The position numbers and the translations under genes were made by a program. DNA of 64,000 nucleotides, taken from contig JAIYDN010000112.1 in assembly GCA_027487485.1 (NCBI GenBank), positions 186,001-250,000 on the forward strand. Reading direction: 5' to 3'. A model generated the notes under the pieces. That model was not told the DNA's origin. It saw only the letters and a list, made by a program, of their open reading frames with translations, and ran no database searches. The DNA is from Planctomycetaceae bacterium (GTDB taxonomy: Bacteria; Planctomycetota; Planctomycetia; Pirellulales; Pirellulaceae). This document shows, in pieces, positions 1 to 9,458 of the stretch (its first letter is position 1; every line of letters begins with the position of its first letter).

Positions 1-182
1 TGATGAACAAGCGAATCTTGAAATGAGAGCGGCGAAGCTTCTTGCGGTCCGTAGTCCCATGGCATCCATGGCATTGCCGAAAGCGCCAGCCGTCGTTCGC
101 ACTGTTCCCATAGAACTCGATGGCGCCACGGATCAACGAACTGGTGATTGGGCTGGGGTGTTTTCTGGTTTGGCTTGGTCAT
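1..182 (-). CDS. Hypothetical protein, 5' part only, runs off the left edge
   Basis: Reading the minus strand from an ATG at 182 gives about 60 codons without a stop before the window edge. The protein begins MTKPNQKTPQPNHQF and continues with a tryptophan- and arginine-rich stretch (WRHRVLWEQCERRLAL). I do not recognise the family. Support is only the open frame and reasonable composition, because the 3' part lies outside the window. It could be a chance frame. Confidence 0.4.
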   Translation of the reverse strand, partial: MTKPNQKTPQPNHQFVDPWRHRVLWEQCERRLALSAMPWMPWDYGPQEASPLSFQDSLVH

Positions 183-584
183 GTTGAAAATACAGCGTCG
201 AACAGGTAACGTCATCGCGACCTTCAAAATTAGGTCAGGAACCAGGACTTCAAGCAGGCAGCCCCTTCGAAAGCGACTTGGCAACACCCCAAAATGCTAG
301 CACAACCGCTGCAATTGCTACTTTAGGCACTTCAGGAAGGCTATAACGGCCCGAGGGACCGACTTGAATTCTGATATACAAACCATCCGATGTCTTGTTT
401 GTCCACCAGCGGAGCCGCTTCAGAAGCACGGAAGCACATGAGACGGAGTCTGCAGGCAATGGTGGATAAGCAAGCCGCTTCGAGCGCCTGGAGACTGCAT
501 GGATGCACATCCAGGCCCGCTGCTGCTTCCTGAGTTCGATCTTTGAAACGAAGGCCTTTTGTACTCTTTTCGGGAACACGTATC
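183..584. other. Intergenic stretch, no gene supported
   Basis: About 400 bp separate the leftmost partial gene from the methyltransferase-like gene. The minus-strand frame 250-579 ends in a hydrophobic segment (VAIAAVVLAFWGVA) and could be a small membrane protein, but it has no convincing start, so I do not call it. Confidence 0.4.
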
Positions 585-1127
585 ATGGCTCGGTTGAGTT
601 GGACGCAACGTCTCTACTGGCGTTATTTTTCCAAACCTGTTGGCCAACGAGCGCTGTTCCTTCATGCGATCGAAATCCCGGTCGCTTCGATCTTGGAGAT
701 CGGAATTGGATCCGGGGAACGCATCCGAACCCTACTGTCTCTTTGTAGGCCACCGGAAGGGGTTGCCCAGATTCGGTACGCTGGCGTGGATCCTTTTGAA
801 TCTGCGAATGCGGCGGCTCCTCACATGAATCTGAAGTCTGCACATCGCATGCTAGCCGAGCTGGGTGTCAAAGCCCATTTGATTCCCGGCGAACCTACTA
901 ACGCGTTGCAGCGTGTGGTGCACACGGTTATGCCAAGCGACCTCGTCATCATTGACGGCGAATGGGGAAGCGACACCGTGTCTGGTCGAGCGATCGCAGA
1001 ATGGCTTCCACGTTTGTGCCACGGCGGTTCGACCATCTTCGCTTCATCAACGCAAGGCGGGAAGTTCGTTCAAATTCCCGTACCTGCAACCGCCATCGAC
1101 CAATCCCAGGTCCGTCGGGCTGCGTAG
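585..1127 (+). CDS. Class I SAM-dependent methyltransferase-like protein
   Basis: The protein of about 180 aa carries the glycine-rich SAM-binding motif I of class I methyltransferases (SILEIGIGSGERI), an acidic position after the second strand (YAGVDPFE) and a later LVIIDGEW strand, in the expected order of a Rossmann fold. The substrate cannot be told. An ATG 42 bp upstream (543) is also in frame; I chose the one at 585 (MARLSWTQ) because the extra residues show no domain character. It stands alone, convergent with the GNAT gene. A short catalytically inactive relative is possible. Confidence 0.7.
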   Translation: MARLSWTQRLYWRYFSKPVGQRALFLHAIEIPVASILEIGIGSGERIRTLLSLCRPPEGVAQIRYAGVDPFESANAAAPHMNLKSAHRMLAELGVKAHLIPGEPTNALQRVVHTVMPSDLVIIDGEWGSDTVSGRAIAEWLPRLCHGGSTIFASSTQGGKFVQIPVPATAIDQSQVRRAA

Positions 1128-1153
1128 GTAACCCTAGATTGGGTTTGCAACAT

Positions 1154-1177
1154 AACGCGGCTAGCGCCCACGGCTCA
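1154..1177. repeat. Short dispersed repeat, copy 1
   Basis: The 24 bp starting AACGCGGCTAGCGCC recur almost unchanged at 33499-33522, 32 kb away. Both copies sit in intergenic DNA. It looks like a dispersed REP-like element of this genome; function unknown. Confidence 0.5.
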
Positions 1178-1187
1178 GGCAAGAAGA

Positions 1188-1991
1188 TCAGCTGATCTCT
1201 AGCCGGTAATGGACCTCGTCGATGCCGTCTTCGTAGTAATCAATAAGACGACCGGCCGTTTTGAACCGGGCTGCTGTCAGCAAAGAAGGTGCGTTAGCGA
1301 CATCCGATGGAAAGGCCATGAACAGCGCTCGTCCATCCCAGCTCCGAACTTGCTCAATCACCTTTTGGAAGTCTTGAGGTTTCGTACCTTGGCCTTGAGA
1401 AACCAGCTCCCACGCTAACCAATATGCTCCATCGGTCTCTGGAATCTCGTCCAAATCCGTTAGCTTGATGTCCTGCGTGTTCATAACAACTTGCACAGGC
1501 TCCTTGTCACACAAACGCAGCCCATAAATCAGCATCGACTCACCGGGAGCGTAATAATCAGGCTGCCTCACTTCCAAGGCAAAGCCTGACTGCTGGTACA
1601 ACTCTCTTGCGTCCCGGTAGATATCTCCCATCTCTGGATCGATATAATCACTGGCGTGGACAAAGGCTTTACGGCCGTCTCGTTCTTTCATGATTTCGAT
1701 CATCCAATTCAGCATACGCGATCCCTTTCCGGTTCGCCGATGTTGCGGATGAAGGTAGGTCCATGAAAGCCCGAACGAGCCATCCGTGTCTTGAATTGGC
1801 TTGGCCCCGACCACGCCAATCACACTGCCGTTCTCGCACAGGCAAAATTGGTCACCAATGCCAGTGCCGTACGTTTCTTGAGCTTCATCGGCATCGTCGT
1901 CATCGTACTCGCGTATGATGCTAATCGCGATGGGGATATCGCGAACAACCATGGGCCTAAGCTCGAGGTTTCCGTCAATTCGATGAAGCAT
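1188..1991 (-). CDS. GNAT family N-acetyltransferase, two GNAT-like halves
   Basis: The 267-aa protein starts with a complete GNAT fold. It shows the motif A region (WTYLHPQHRRTGKGSRML, containing the R-x-x-G-x-G/S pyrophosphate loop) and the late strands (LYQQSGFALEVRQPDYY). The second half ends with a similar strand pattern (AARFKTAGRLIDYYEDG) but has no motif A, suggesting a degenerate second GNAT domain. It would transfer acetyl groups from acetyl-CoA to an unknown amine. It lies 76 bp downstream of cphA on the same strand, so co-transcription is plausible, but a link to cyanophycin is only an inference. Confidence 0.8.
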   Translation of the reverse strand: MLHRIDGNLELRPMVVRDIPIAISIIREYDDDDADEAQETYGTGIGDQFCLCENGSVIGVVGAKPIQDTDGSFGLSWTYLHPQHRRTGKGSRMLNWMIEIMKERDGRKAFVHASDYIDPEMGDIYRDARELYQQSGFALEVRQPDYYAPGESMLIYGLRLCDKEPVQVVMNTQDIKLTDLDEIPETDGAYWLAWELVSQGQGTKPQDFQKVIEQVRSWDGRALFMAFPSDVANAPSLLTAARFKTAGRLIDYYEDGIDEVHYRLEIS

Positions 1992-2067
1992 ATTTTCTAG
2001 CCTGAATCAGTTTGCATTGGATGGGAAAGCGGGACACGGATTATCGCGAACGAGCTTTCCTGGCGAG

Positions 2068-4770
2068 CTAGTGAGTCCTGCTATTCGACTCCGGGGAAGC
2101 GGCTAGTTTCGGAGAAGGCTCGACTGGCTTCTGCAATGCGGAATCCAAATCGATCTCACGCCCTAGACTTTCGTGTTCAATCGAATGATGCAAGTACTGA
2201 ACCGCCTCGTCAATCACATCCGCTTGCATTAGAAGGAACTCACCTTTGCGAATCAGCTTCAACGCGCGATCGACTGCGTTTTGCCAACCTTGAACTTCGT
2301 GAATTTCCTTGACACGCTTGCCCCCTTCCATCCCCTTTTTGAAGAGAGTCATAATCTCTCCAGGCTGGCGTCCTCGAAGGTAGTTGTCTTCATAAAGAAT
2401 AACTCGATCGAAGTGATTGGCCAGGATTTCTCCTTGGCGAATCATATCCACATCGCGGCGGTCTCCCGCTGCGCTGTAGATGACAGTCCGGCTAGGGTGT
2501 GGGAATTGGTCGAGCGTTTCAGCAATGGCCAATAGGGACGATTGGTTGTGTCCATAATCCACTACGACTGTTGCGCCGTGAATCTCCATCAAGTTGAATC
2601 GTCCAGGAACTTTATCCATGTGAGCGGAGAAAGACTCCAAGCCGAGCCGAATTTGTTCGCAAGGCATTCCCAATGCCCAGCAAGCCGATGCGGCTGCTAG
2701 GACGTTTTCGACTTGGAAGCTGATGCGACCGTGATGGGTCAATGGAACTCGGTCTAGAGAAAGCAAAACGAAATCCGTGTCCCCTTCGGCAAGCACGACA
2801 GCGTTCTCTCGAACAAACGCGGCACGTCCGCCTTTGGCTCGATGTGCCACCAAAACCGGGTCGGCTGGGTCGATCGCAAAAAAGACCACCGAACCTTTGC
2901 ATTTCTCGGCCATCTCGGCGGTTAACGGGTCGTTGGCTTTCAGCACGCCATAACCGTTCTTGTGCACGGCTTCGATGATGCAGCGTTTGACCTTGGCTAA
3001 TTGTTCTACGGTTTCAATATCCGAGATCCCTAAGTGATCTCCTTCGCCGACATTTGTCACAACCCCTACGTCGCACGAATCGAACCCAAGACCTTCGCGA
3101 AGAATGCCTCCGCGAGCTGTTTCGAGCACGGCCGCTTCTACTGCAGGATTCATCAACACGGCGCGAGCGCTCTGTGGGCCGCTGCAATCGCCAGAATCAA
3201 TTCGGCGTCCATTGATATAGATACCGTCCGTACAAGTCATACCGACTTTTTTGCCACTGCATGCAACCAAGTGTGCAATCAAGCGAGTCGTCGTCGTCTT
3301 GCCATTTACTCCCGTGACGCTCACGATCGGCACGCGCCCGGAATTCGCTTCTGGGTAAAGCATATCAATGATAGCTTGACCGACAGGTCTTGGCGTGCCC
3401 GAGGAAGGCTCAAGATGCATTCGCAATCCGGGCCCTGCGTTCACTTCCACAATCACACCGCGCTGCCCTTGCAAAGGTTGCGTGATGTCTTGCGCCACGA
3501 CATCGACGCCGGCAATGTCCAAGCCAATCACTCTCGCGGCCTCAATACATTGACGAGCCACATCGGGGTGAACGAGATCGGTAACGTCAGCAGCCGTTCC
3601 GCCAGTACTAAGATTCGCATTGCGGCGAATAAGAACTTTTTTGCCAACGGGGGCAATCGTGTCAGGGGTAAGCCCTTGTTCCAGAAGGACACCCAAGGCT
3701 ACAGCGTCGACCTTGATCTTGCTGAGCGAAGTACTGTGCCCATCACTTCGGCGTGGGTCTTGGTTCACAATATCGATCAGTTCTTGAACGGTCGATTGAC
3801 CGTCGCCGAATACGTGGGCCGGTTCGCGTCTTGCGGCAGCGACCATCTTGCCACCGATCACTAAAATTCGGTAGTCGTCCCCAGGAGCATGACGTTCGCA
3901 AACGATCGAGCTGCCTTCTTCCCTGGCTGCATGGAACGCAGCTTCCACTTGCATTCGATCCTGTAGGTTCGTAGCGACCCCTCGACCGTGATTACCAAAC
4001 TGAGGCTTAACAACAACAGGCAAGCCGATGTCTTGCGCAGCTTCCCAAGCATCTTCAGCGCTTTCCACAGGCCGACCTTCCGGCGTGGGAACCCCGATGG
4101 TCCTGAGCAACATGCGAGTCAGATCTTTATCCTGCGCAATGGATTCAGCAATCGCACTGGTGCTATCTGCCTCTGCTGTGCAGATGCGACGTTGATTGTG
4201 ACCATATCCCAATTGAACCAAGCTACCCTCGTTCAACCGCCGCCAAGGAATTCCCCTGGCCTTGGCTGCGTCCACGATGGCTCGAGTGCTTGGCCCTAGG
4301 CAGACTTCATAACCGTAGTCACGCAGCTTGGCGACTTCGGCATGAATGTCGAATGGCTTGTCGTGAACGGCTGCCATGATCAATTCAAACGCTTTATCAA
4401 GACAAGCAAGTCCCAACTTCTCTTCTTTGTAAGCGATTGCAACTTTGTAAACTCCTTCCACATTGGATTCGCGAGCGCGGCCGTAGCCCACCGGAGTCCC
4501 CGCCAGCGACTGGAGCTCCAGTGTGACATGCTCAAGGATGTGCGCCATGTAGGTACCCCGGCGCAAACGGACGAAGAATCCGCCTCGCTCACCAACGCTG
4601 CAGCGGTGCTCGACCATCGTAGGCAACCATGCCATTAGCCGCTCGTTAAACCCCGGAATCATTTCCGAAGAAGTATCTTTGAGTTCTTCCAGGTCCACCC
4701 AGGCCTCGAGTACTGGGAAATTTGCCCAGATATTCGGACCTCGGAGCTTATTCACCTTCAGAATCTGCAT
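2068..4770 (-). CDS. cphA: Cyanophycin synthetase
   Basis: This 900-aa protein has the CphA architecture: an N-terminal domain (residues 1-160) with HILEHVTLELQ, an ATP-grasp domain (about 210-470) with VVVKPQFGNHGRGV and VEVNAGPGLRMH, and a Mur-ligase-like domain with the P-loop SVTGVNGKTTTTRL near residue 485 and later VVDYGHNQSSL. The family polymerises Asp and Arg into multi-L-arginyl-poly-L-aspartate, an ATP-dependent nitrogen and carbon store in the cytoplasm. The length matches CphA1 enzymes. No cyanophycinase gene is next to it; the only same-strand neighbour is a GNAT gene. The C-terminal 30 residues are Pro/Ser rich and probably disordered. Confidence 0.95.
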   Translation of the reverse strand: MQILKVNKLRGPNIWANFPVLEAWVDLEELKDTSSEMIPGFNERLMAWLPTMVEHRCSVGERGGFFVRLRRGTYMAHILEHVTLELQSLAGTPVGYGRARESNVEGVYKVAIAYKEEKLGLACLDKAFELIMAAVHDKPFDIHAEVAKLRDYGYEVCLGPSTRAIVDAAKARGIPWRRLNEGSLVQLGYGHNQRRICTAEADSTSAIAESIAQDKDLTRMLLRTIGVPTPEGRPVESAEDAWEAAQDIGLPVVVKPQFGNHGRGVATNLQDRMQVEAAFHAAREEGSSIVCERHAPGDDYRILVIGGKMVAAARREPAHVFGDGQSTVQELIDIVNQDPRRSDGHSTSLSKIKVDAVALGVLLEQGLTPDTIAPVGKKVLIRRNANLSTGGTAADVTDLVHPDVARQCIEAARVIGLDIAGVDVVAQDITQPLQGQRGVIVEVNAGPGLRMHLEPSSGTPRPVGQAIIDMLYPEANSGRVPIVSVTGVNGKTTTTRLIAHLVACSGKKVGMTCTDGIYINGRRIDSGDCSGPQSARAVLMNPAVEAAVLETARGGILREGLGFDSCDVGVVTNVGEGDHLGISDIETVEQLAKVKRCIIEAVHKNGYGVLKANDPLTAEMAEKCKGSVVFFAIDPADPVLVAHRAKGGRAAFVRENAVVLAEGDTDFVLLSLDRVPLTHHGRISFQVENVLAAASACWALGMPCEQIRLGLESFSAHMDKVPGRFNLMEIHGATVVVDYGHNQSSLLAIAETLDQFPHPSRTVIYSAAGDRRDVDMIRQGEILANHFDRVILYEDNYLRGRQPGEIMTLFKKGMEGGKRVKEIHEVQGWQNAVDRALKLIRKGEFLLMQADVIDEAVQYLHHSIEHESLGREIDLDSALQKPVEPSPKLAASPESNSRTH

Positions 4771-5408
4771 GACTTCCTCTGTAATTAACTAGTTGAACTT
4801 TTGTGGGAGAGAACATAGCTAGCACACCATTCTGATCCAACCACATCGTTCCGGATACAACTCGCACAACAAAAATCTATTTCTGTTGGGAGCCTTAACG
4901 TTATCGGGTGGGGACAGGTCGGTAATGCAACGCTAGAGAGCAATATCCCGTGCAAAAACCGGGCCAAGGGCAGATTCGTTCGTCTAATCATTTGATTCGA
5001 CTGGTAAAACCCCGAAAGGCGGACTTCGCAAGGGCCTATTGCGGAAGAGAGGTGCGACATCGGATCGAGCACACATTTGATTCATTCTGACGTCAGTCGC
5101 AGTCGAGCGATCGATCGTACTAGGAATCGATGGAGTGACGTGCGACGAATCTCGCCGCTTAGCCAAGACTTTCTCTGCAGCCGACTGCAGATGATTTTGA
5201 GGAATATTTTGAATGCCGTCAGCCACGCAAAAAGCCCCGAGAAAAGAGTATCTTGTAAGGACTTGAAAAAACGCTGGCGACCGATTCGACAAAAATTCGA
5301 GAAAGTTAGTCTGAGAATTTGCCTGAAAAACCTCGGTTGGACTTGTCCAACTGTGGTATTGGCCGATAAACTCATACTCCCAAATTCGATGGCAGCTGAT
5401 TTTTACGA
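4771..5408. other. Intergenic region between cphA and tRNA-Leu
   Basis: This 638-bp stretch should hold the cphA promoter (leftward) and the promoter for the tRNA/ribosomal unit (rightward). Frames in it look like chance. The only structure I see is the inverted repeat at 5336-5351. Confidence 0.5.
5336..5351. promoter_or_regulatory. Inverted repeat upstream of tRNA-Leu
   Basis: GTTGGAC-TT-GTCCAAC is a perfect 7-bp dyad with a 2-bp spacer, 57 bp upstream of the tRNA. It has operator-like size and position. No regulator is implied by the sequence. Confidence 0.35.
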
Positions 5409-5493
5409 GCCAAAGTGGCGGAATCGGCAGACGCGCTGGACTCAAAATCCAGTGTCCTTAACAGACGTGTGGGTTCGATTCCCACCTTTGGTA
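5409..5493 (+). tRNA. tRNA-Leu (anticodon CAA)
   Basis: A full cloverleaf folds over 85 nt. The acceptor stem is GCCAAAG with CTTTGGT and discriminator A. The anticodon stem CTGGA/TCCAG holds loop CTCAAAA with anticodon CAA at 5443-5445. A long class II variable arm (TGTCCTTAACAGACGT) and T arm GTGGG-TTCGATT-CCCAC follow. The long variable arm and CAA anticodon identify a leucine tRNA reading UUG. CCA is not encoded. It precedes rpsL by 71 bp and may share its transcript. Confidence 0.95.
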
Positions 5494-5564
5494 CTTGCCA
5501 GCTGAACATCAAATTTGCATGGTGAACCTTTAATTTCCTCAGTGGATCCGAGTTTTATTGACGT

Positions 5565-5933
5565 ATGCCAACTATCAATCAATTGGTTCGAAAGAATCGC
5601 GTTGTTCAGCGTAAAGGGACAAAGAGCCCTGTTCTTGAACAGTGCCCACAGAAGCAAGGCGTTTGCTTGCTAGTTCGAACCATGACTCCTAAGAAGCCGA
5701 ACTCCGCACTTCGTAAGATCACTCGTGTTCGCTTGAGCAACGGTAAAGAAGTCACTGTTTACATCCCAGGCGAAGGTCACAACCTGCAAGAGCACTCGAT
5801 CGTTCTCGTTCGGGGTGGTCGAGTTCGGGATCTTCCAGGGGTTCGATATCAAGTCGTTCGCGGAAGCCGCGATACACTTGGCGTTGTCGGTCGTAAGCAA
5901 TCCCGCAGCCGTTATGGTGCGAAGAAGGCCTAG
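5565..5933 (+). CDS. rpsL: 30S ribosomal protein S12 (uS12)
   Basis: The 122-aa product is a full-length S12, beginning [12 protein letters not shown] and containing the conserved decoding-centre loops [11 protein letters not shown] and [12 protein letters not shown]. Ribosomal S12 contacts the decoding site in the 30S subunit, and its loops contain the classical streptomycin-resistance positions. It is followed 53 bp later by rpsG, the usual order of the str operon, but fusA and tuf do not follow. Confidence 0.98.
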   Translation: MPTINQLVRKNRVVQRKGTKSPVLEQCPQKQGVCLLVRTMTPKKPNSALRKITRVRLSNGKEVTVYIPGEGHNLQEHSIVLVRGGRVRDLPGVRYQVVRGSRDTLGVVGRKQSRSRYGAKKA

Positions 5934-5986
5934 TTTCAGTTCACTAACACAAGTTCCTACGACAACCAGTCGAAATCAATTCCGCC

Positions 5987-6457
5987 ATGGGCAAAATCAC
6001 AGCATCCCGCACAAGTCTTCGTCCTGATCCACGCCACAATTCCCTTCTGGCTTCCAAGTTCATCAACTGCTTGATGTACGATGGCAAGAAGACCACAGCT
6101 CAAGGCGTTTTCTACAATGCCTTGGAAGAGATTGGCGAAAAGATCAAGGATCGTCCACCAATCGAAGTTTTCGAGCAAGCGATCGAGAACGTAAAGCCAT
6201 ACATCGAAGTCCGATCCAAGCGAGTCGGTGGTGCTTCTTACCAAGTGCCAATGCAAGTCAACAAGAACCGTCAACAAAGCTTGGCCTTCCGCTGGGTCTT
6301 GTCAGCTGTTCGCGACAAGAAGGGTCGCGCGACCCATCAGAAGCTTGCAGATGAATTGATGGCCGCCTACCGCAAAGAAGGCACCGCGATCACCAAGCGA
6401 GAAAACACGCACCGCATGGCCGACGCCAACAAGGCGTTCGCTCACTTTGCTTGGTAG
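5987..6457 (+). CDS. rpsG: 30S ribosomal protein S7 (uS7)
   Basis: The 156-aa protein has the S7 signature around [22 protein letters not shown] and the C-terminal KREDTHRM-like segment ([20 protein letters not shown]). S7 binds the 3' major domain of 16S rRNA and nucleates 30S head assembly. It is the second gene of an rpsL-rpsG pair that ends at a strong terminator, so the str operon is split here. Confidence 0.98.
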   Translation: MGKITASRTSLRPDPRHNSLLASKFINCLMYDGKKTTAQGVFYNALEEIGEKIKDRPPIEVFEQAIENVKPYIEVRSKRVGGASYQVPMQVNKNRQQSLAFRWVLSAVRDKKGRATHQKLADELMAAYRKEGTAITKRENTHRMADANKAFAHFAW

Positions 6458-6490
6458 TTTTTGCCAAAGCTACATGAACGAATTCAAGAA

Positions 6491-6517
6491 ACCCTCTCCT
6501 TCGCGAGAGGGTTTTTT
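6491..6517 (+). terminator. Rho-independent terminator after rpsG
   Basis: ACCCTCTC-CTTCGC-GAGAGGGT forms an 8-bp GC-rich stem followed directly by a run of T. It lies 34 bp after the rpsG stop codon and ends the ribosomal protein transcript. Confidence 0.9.
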
Positions 6518-6671
6518 GTTGCCCTTCCCGCTCACCTGGTTCTTACTTTCATGGCTCTTCATTTTTAATTCACAGGGTTAGATCCATCCATGCGCTACCA
6601 AGAAACACAATGGATGGCCTAGAATGACCAAAGCTCTACTTCTTACCCTTCTTCATCACAAGGAAACTACC

Positions 6672-8015
6672 ATGTCGCGACCAAGCCGACTCCTACCGCT
6701 TTGTTTTGCAGCGGCATTGATGCTTCTTCCTGGACTTCAAGCGTCAGGACTTGGCCAAGATTGGCCTCAATGGAACGGCCCCAATCGAGACGGAGTTCTG
6801 CCCGGCTCGACTCCATGGAAAGCCATTCCCAAAGAAGGACTGAAGTTGCTTTGGCAAAAGCCGATTGGCATGGGCTACTCCGGTCCCGTGTCCTCCCAAG
6901 GACGGGTGGTAGTGACAGACTATCAGAAGAAATCCGGCGAGATCACGAACAACCCAGGAACCCGCGATCGTCTGCTCGGTCAAGAAAGAGTCGTTTGCAT
7001 GGACGGGGCTTCCGGGAAAGAGATTTGGGTACATGCATACGACCGCCCTTACGCTCTCTCTTATCCAGGTGGGCCTCGGGCTACCCCTGTAATTGACGGC
7101 GGCATGGTCTATGCCCTCGGAGCCGAAGGGGATCTGGTTTGCCTTGAGCTTGAAAGCGGCAGCGTTCAATGGAAACGTCAACTTGCAACCGACTACAAGA
7201 CCAAGGCTCCGATATGGGGCCATGCTGCAGTTCCCTTGGTAATCGACGACAAGCTGATTTGCTTAGCAGGTGGTGAAGGCAGCTTAGTCGTTGCACTTGA
7301 CCGCAAGACCGGCAAAGAGATTTGGCGATCGCTAAGCGGAGACGAAATTGGATATTGCCCACCCGCGGTAATTGAACACGATGGTGTAAAGCAATTGATG
7401 ATTTGGGACCCGGAAATGATCTCAAGCCTGGACCCGAGCAACGGGAAAGTGAATTGGCAGTTGCCAATGAAACCGGATTATGGAATGTCAGTCGCTCCAC
7501 CCGTTCTGTTGGGTGATCTTCTGTTCGTTTCGGGCGAAGGAGTATCGTCGATGTTTCAATTGAGCTCCAAGCCGATGGCCGCCAAACCACTTTGGACAGG
7601 AACTAAAAAAACGTCATTAGGGCTTTCCAACACAGTCGCAGTCTTTGACGATGGATACCTTTACGGAGCAGACTATCAAAGTGGGGCTTTGGTATGTGCG
7701 GACGCCAAAGACGGAACGCGAAAGTGGCAATCCGCCTTACCAACGGTTGGTGTAGATCGAACGCGCGGCGGTTCGAATGGTGCCGCTTACCTGATCAAGG
7801 CCAATGGCTTTTACTATATCTTGGGTGAAAATGGAGATGTCGTATCGGCAGTTCTCAGCCCCAAAGGGTATCAAGAAACAGGTCGCTTTCATGCGATTGA
7901 TCCCACCAACACTTCGAATGGGCGCGATATACTTTGGACCTTTCCGGCAATCGCGGATGGGCATTTCCTGGTCCGAAACGACCGTGAGATCCGCTGTTTC
8001 GAACTCCCCAAATAA
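6672..8015 (+). CDS. Exported PQQ-like beta-propeller repeat protein
   Basis: About 447 aa. The N terminus is a typical signal peptide (positive MSRPSR, then a hydrophobic stretch to about residue 25). The mature part has repeated propeller blades of the PQQ/pyrrolo-quinoline type (DWPQWNGPNRDGV, VVCMDGASGKEIW, VVALDRKTGKEIW, LICLAGGEGS). Planctomycetes carry many such proteins; a PQQ-dependent enzyme activity cannot be assumed. I chose the start at 6672 over 6624 because AAGGAAA lies just upstream and it opens the signal peptide. It ends 33 bp before ftsY. Confidence 0.85.
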   Translation: MSRPSRLLPLCFAAALMLLPGLQASGLGQDWPQWNGPNRDGVLPGSTPWKAIPKEGLKLLWQKPIGMGYSGPVSSQGRVVVTDYQKKSGEITNNPGTRDRLLGQERVVCMDGASGKEIWVHAYDRPYALSYPGGPRATPVIDGGMVYALGAEGDLVCLELESGSVQWKRQLATDYKTKAPIWGHAAVPLVIDDKLICLAGGEGSLVVALDRKTGKEIWRSLSGDEIGYCPPAVIEHDGVKQLMIWDPEMISSLDPSNGKVNWQLPMKPDYGMSVAPPVLLGDLLFVSGEGVSSMFQLSSKPMAAKPLWTGTKKTSLGLSNTVAVFDDGYLYGADYQSGALVCADAKDGTRKWQSALPTVGVDRTRGGSNGAAYLIKANGFYYILGENGDVVSAVLSPKGYQETGRFHAIDPTNTSNGRDILWTFPAIADGHFLVRNDREIRCFELPK

Positions 8016-8048
8016 AGTCTTTTAGACTCAATAGAAATCAACTGAAGC

Positions 8049-9083
8049 ATGGCATTCTGGCGAAAGAAAAAGGTAGAGAACCAAACGGCAAGCCACTCGG
8101 AGCAATCTACCGACAAGGGTCTGGAGAATAACGGCAACGAACCGAGCGGGCCATCTCCCTTTAACGATGCTGGCGAGGAAAAGATCAGCTGGTATCGTCG
8201 TGCGTTAGCGAAGACGAACGAATGGTTGCGAACGGATATTCGCGACCTTTGGAAAAGCGAAGGCCAGCTTGTCGACGATCAGTTCTTAAGCGATCTTTAT
8301 GCAACCCTGGTTCGAACGGACATGGGGGGCGTTACGGCAAGCAAAATTCGCGACTCGATTAGCAACACCTACCGCAGCCGCAGGATCGAGTTTGCGGATG
8401 TGCTAAGCGTTGTACGCGAACAAGTGAAGGAATCGCTCAAGTCGAAAAGTGCATCGCTGCGAACTTCCGAACAAGGCCCAACCGTGATTTTGGTGGTCGG
8501 TGTCAACGGCTCAGGAAAAACCACCTCGATCGCAAAACTGGCAAATCGACTTACCAAACAAGGCAATCGCGTCTTGTTGGGCGCTGGTGATACGTTCCGG
8601 GCGGCAGCTGTCGAGCAGCTCAAGATTTGGTCGGAACGAATCGGTTGCGATATTGTTTTGGGCGAGCATGGTTCCGATCCAGGCTCGGTAGTTTACAAAA
8701 CAGTTCAGAGAGCTGTCGCGGAATCGTACGACGTATGCATTTTGGATACGGCTGGCCGATTGCAGACTCAAAGCAATTTGATGCAGCAACTGGAGAAGAT
8801 GAAGCGAATCATCCAAAAGCAAATCGAAGGCGCTCCGCATGAAGTGCTTCTTGTTTTGGACGCTACCGCTGGACAAAACGCGATCAGTCAGGCAAAAGGT
8901 TTTTCGGAAGCGGCTGGATGTACCGGCATCGTTCTTGCCAAGATGGACGGGACCGCCAAGGGGGGAGTGATCGTTCCGATCGCAGAACAATTTGGCTTGC
9001 CGGTAAAGTTCATCGGGATCGGTGAAAAACTGGATGACATCTCCGATTTCGATCCAGACGGCTTCGCCGAAGCGCTGTTCTAA
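8049..9083 (+). CDS. ftsY: Signal recognition particle receptor FtsY
   Basis: The 344-aa protein has a charged N-terminal A domain (about 1-45), the four-helix N domain and an SRP-type GTPase domain: G1 GVNGSGKTTS at 151-160, insertion-box region GDTFRAAAVEQL, G3 DTAGRLQ, and G4 LAKMDGTAKGG. The G4 here has AKMD instead of the usual TKLD. FtsY receives SRP-bound ribosomes at the inner membrane and hands them to SecYEG. Length and motif order are those of a complete gene. Confidence 0.96.
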   Translation: MAFWRKKKVENQTASHSEQSTDKGLENNGNEPSGPSPFNDAGEEKISWYRRALAKTNEWLRTDIRDLWKSEGQLVDDQFLSDLYATLVRTDMGGVTASKIRDSISNTYRSRRIEFADVLSVVREQVKESLKSKSASLRTSEQGPTVILVVGVNGSGKTTSIAKLANRLTKQGNRVLLGAGDTFRAAAVEQLKIWSERIGCDIVLGEHGSDPGSVVYKTVQRAVAESYDVCILDTAGRLQTQSNLMQQLEKMKRIIQKQIEGAPHEVLLVLDATAGQNAISQAKGFSEAAGCTGIVLAKMDGTAKGGVIVPIAEQFGLPVKFIGIGEKLDDISDFDPDGFAEALF

Positions 9084-9127
9084 GATTCTGTTGTTGGTCT
9101 CAAGCGGATTCGGATCGGTCGCTATGA

Positions 9128-9373
9128 CCCGATGCGATGTCAGTTCGAGACAACGGACTAGGGTTCGAATCCTCCGATCAAGCCAAGATCATGAATCGCT
9201 TTTTCCGTGTCGAAGCCGCGCGAACCCACAGCGTCAATGGATTTGGGCTTGGGCTTTCGATTGCAAAACGAATTGTCGATTTGCATCACGGCGAACTTCG
9301 TGTGAAATCGAAACTTGGCGTCGGCTCCACTTTCACGGTTATACTTCCCGCCTATCTCGAATCGACAGACTAG
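9128..9373 (+). pseudogene. C-terminal remnant of a sensor histidine kinase
   Basis: The frame holds only the end of a HATPase_c domain: N/G1-type box VRDNGLGFE, the F-box-like MNRFFRVEAA, and G2 GFGLGLSIAKRIVD, ending GVGSTFTVILP. A TGA at 9125 stops the frame just upstream, and no dimerisation or sensor domain is found before it, because ftsY ends 44 bp earlier. The ATG at 9137 could start a 78-aa peptide, but it could not be a working kinase. I read it as a decayed fragment. Confidence 0.65.
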
Positions 9374-9458
9374 AAATACGATTCGATCTAATCAAGTTAA
9401 GTGGCCCGGTTGCCTAAAGACAAGGTTTTCCCCTGCCGTGCTTCCTCAGAACCGGATA

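Noticed and set aside
3034-3864. A 276-codon plus-strand frame inside cphA
   Set aside because: It is antisense to a well-conserved gene, and its product has no motif or coherent composition.
5077-5505. A 142-codon plus-strand frame over the intergenic region and tRNA-Leu
   Set aside because: It reads through the tRNA and is not coding.
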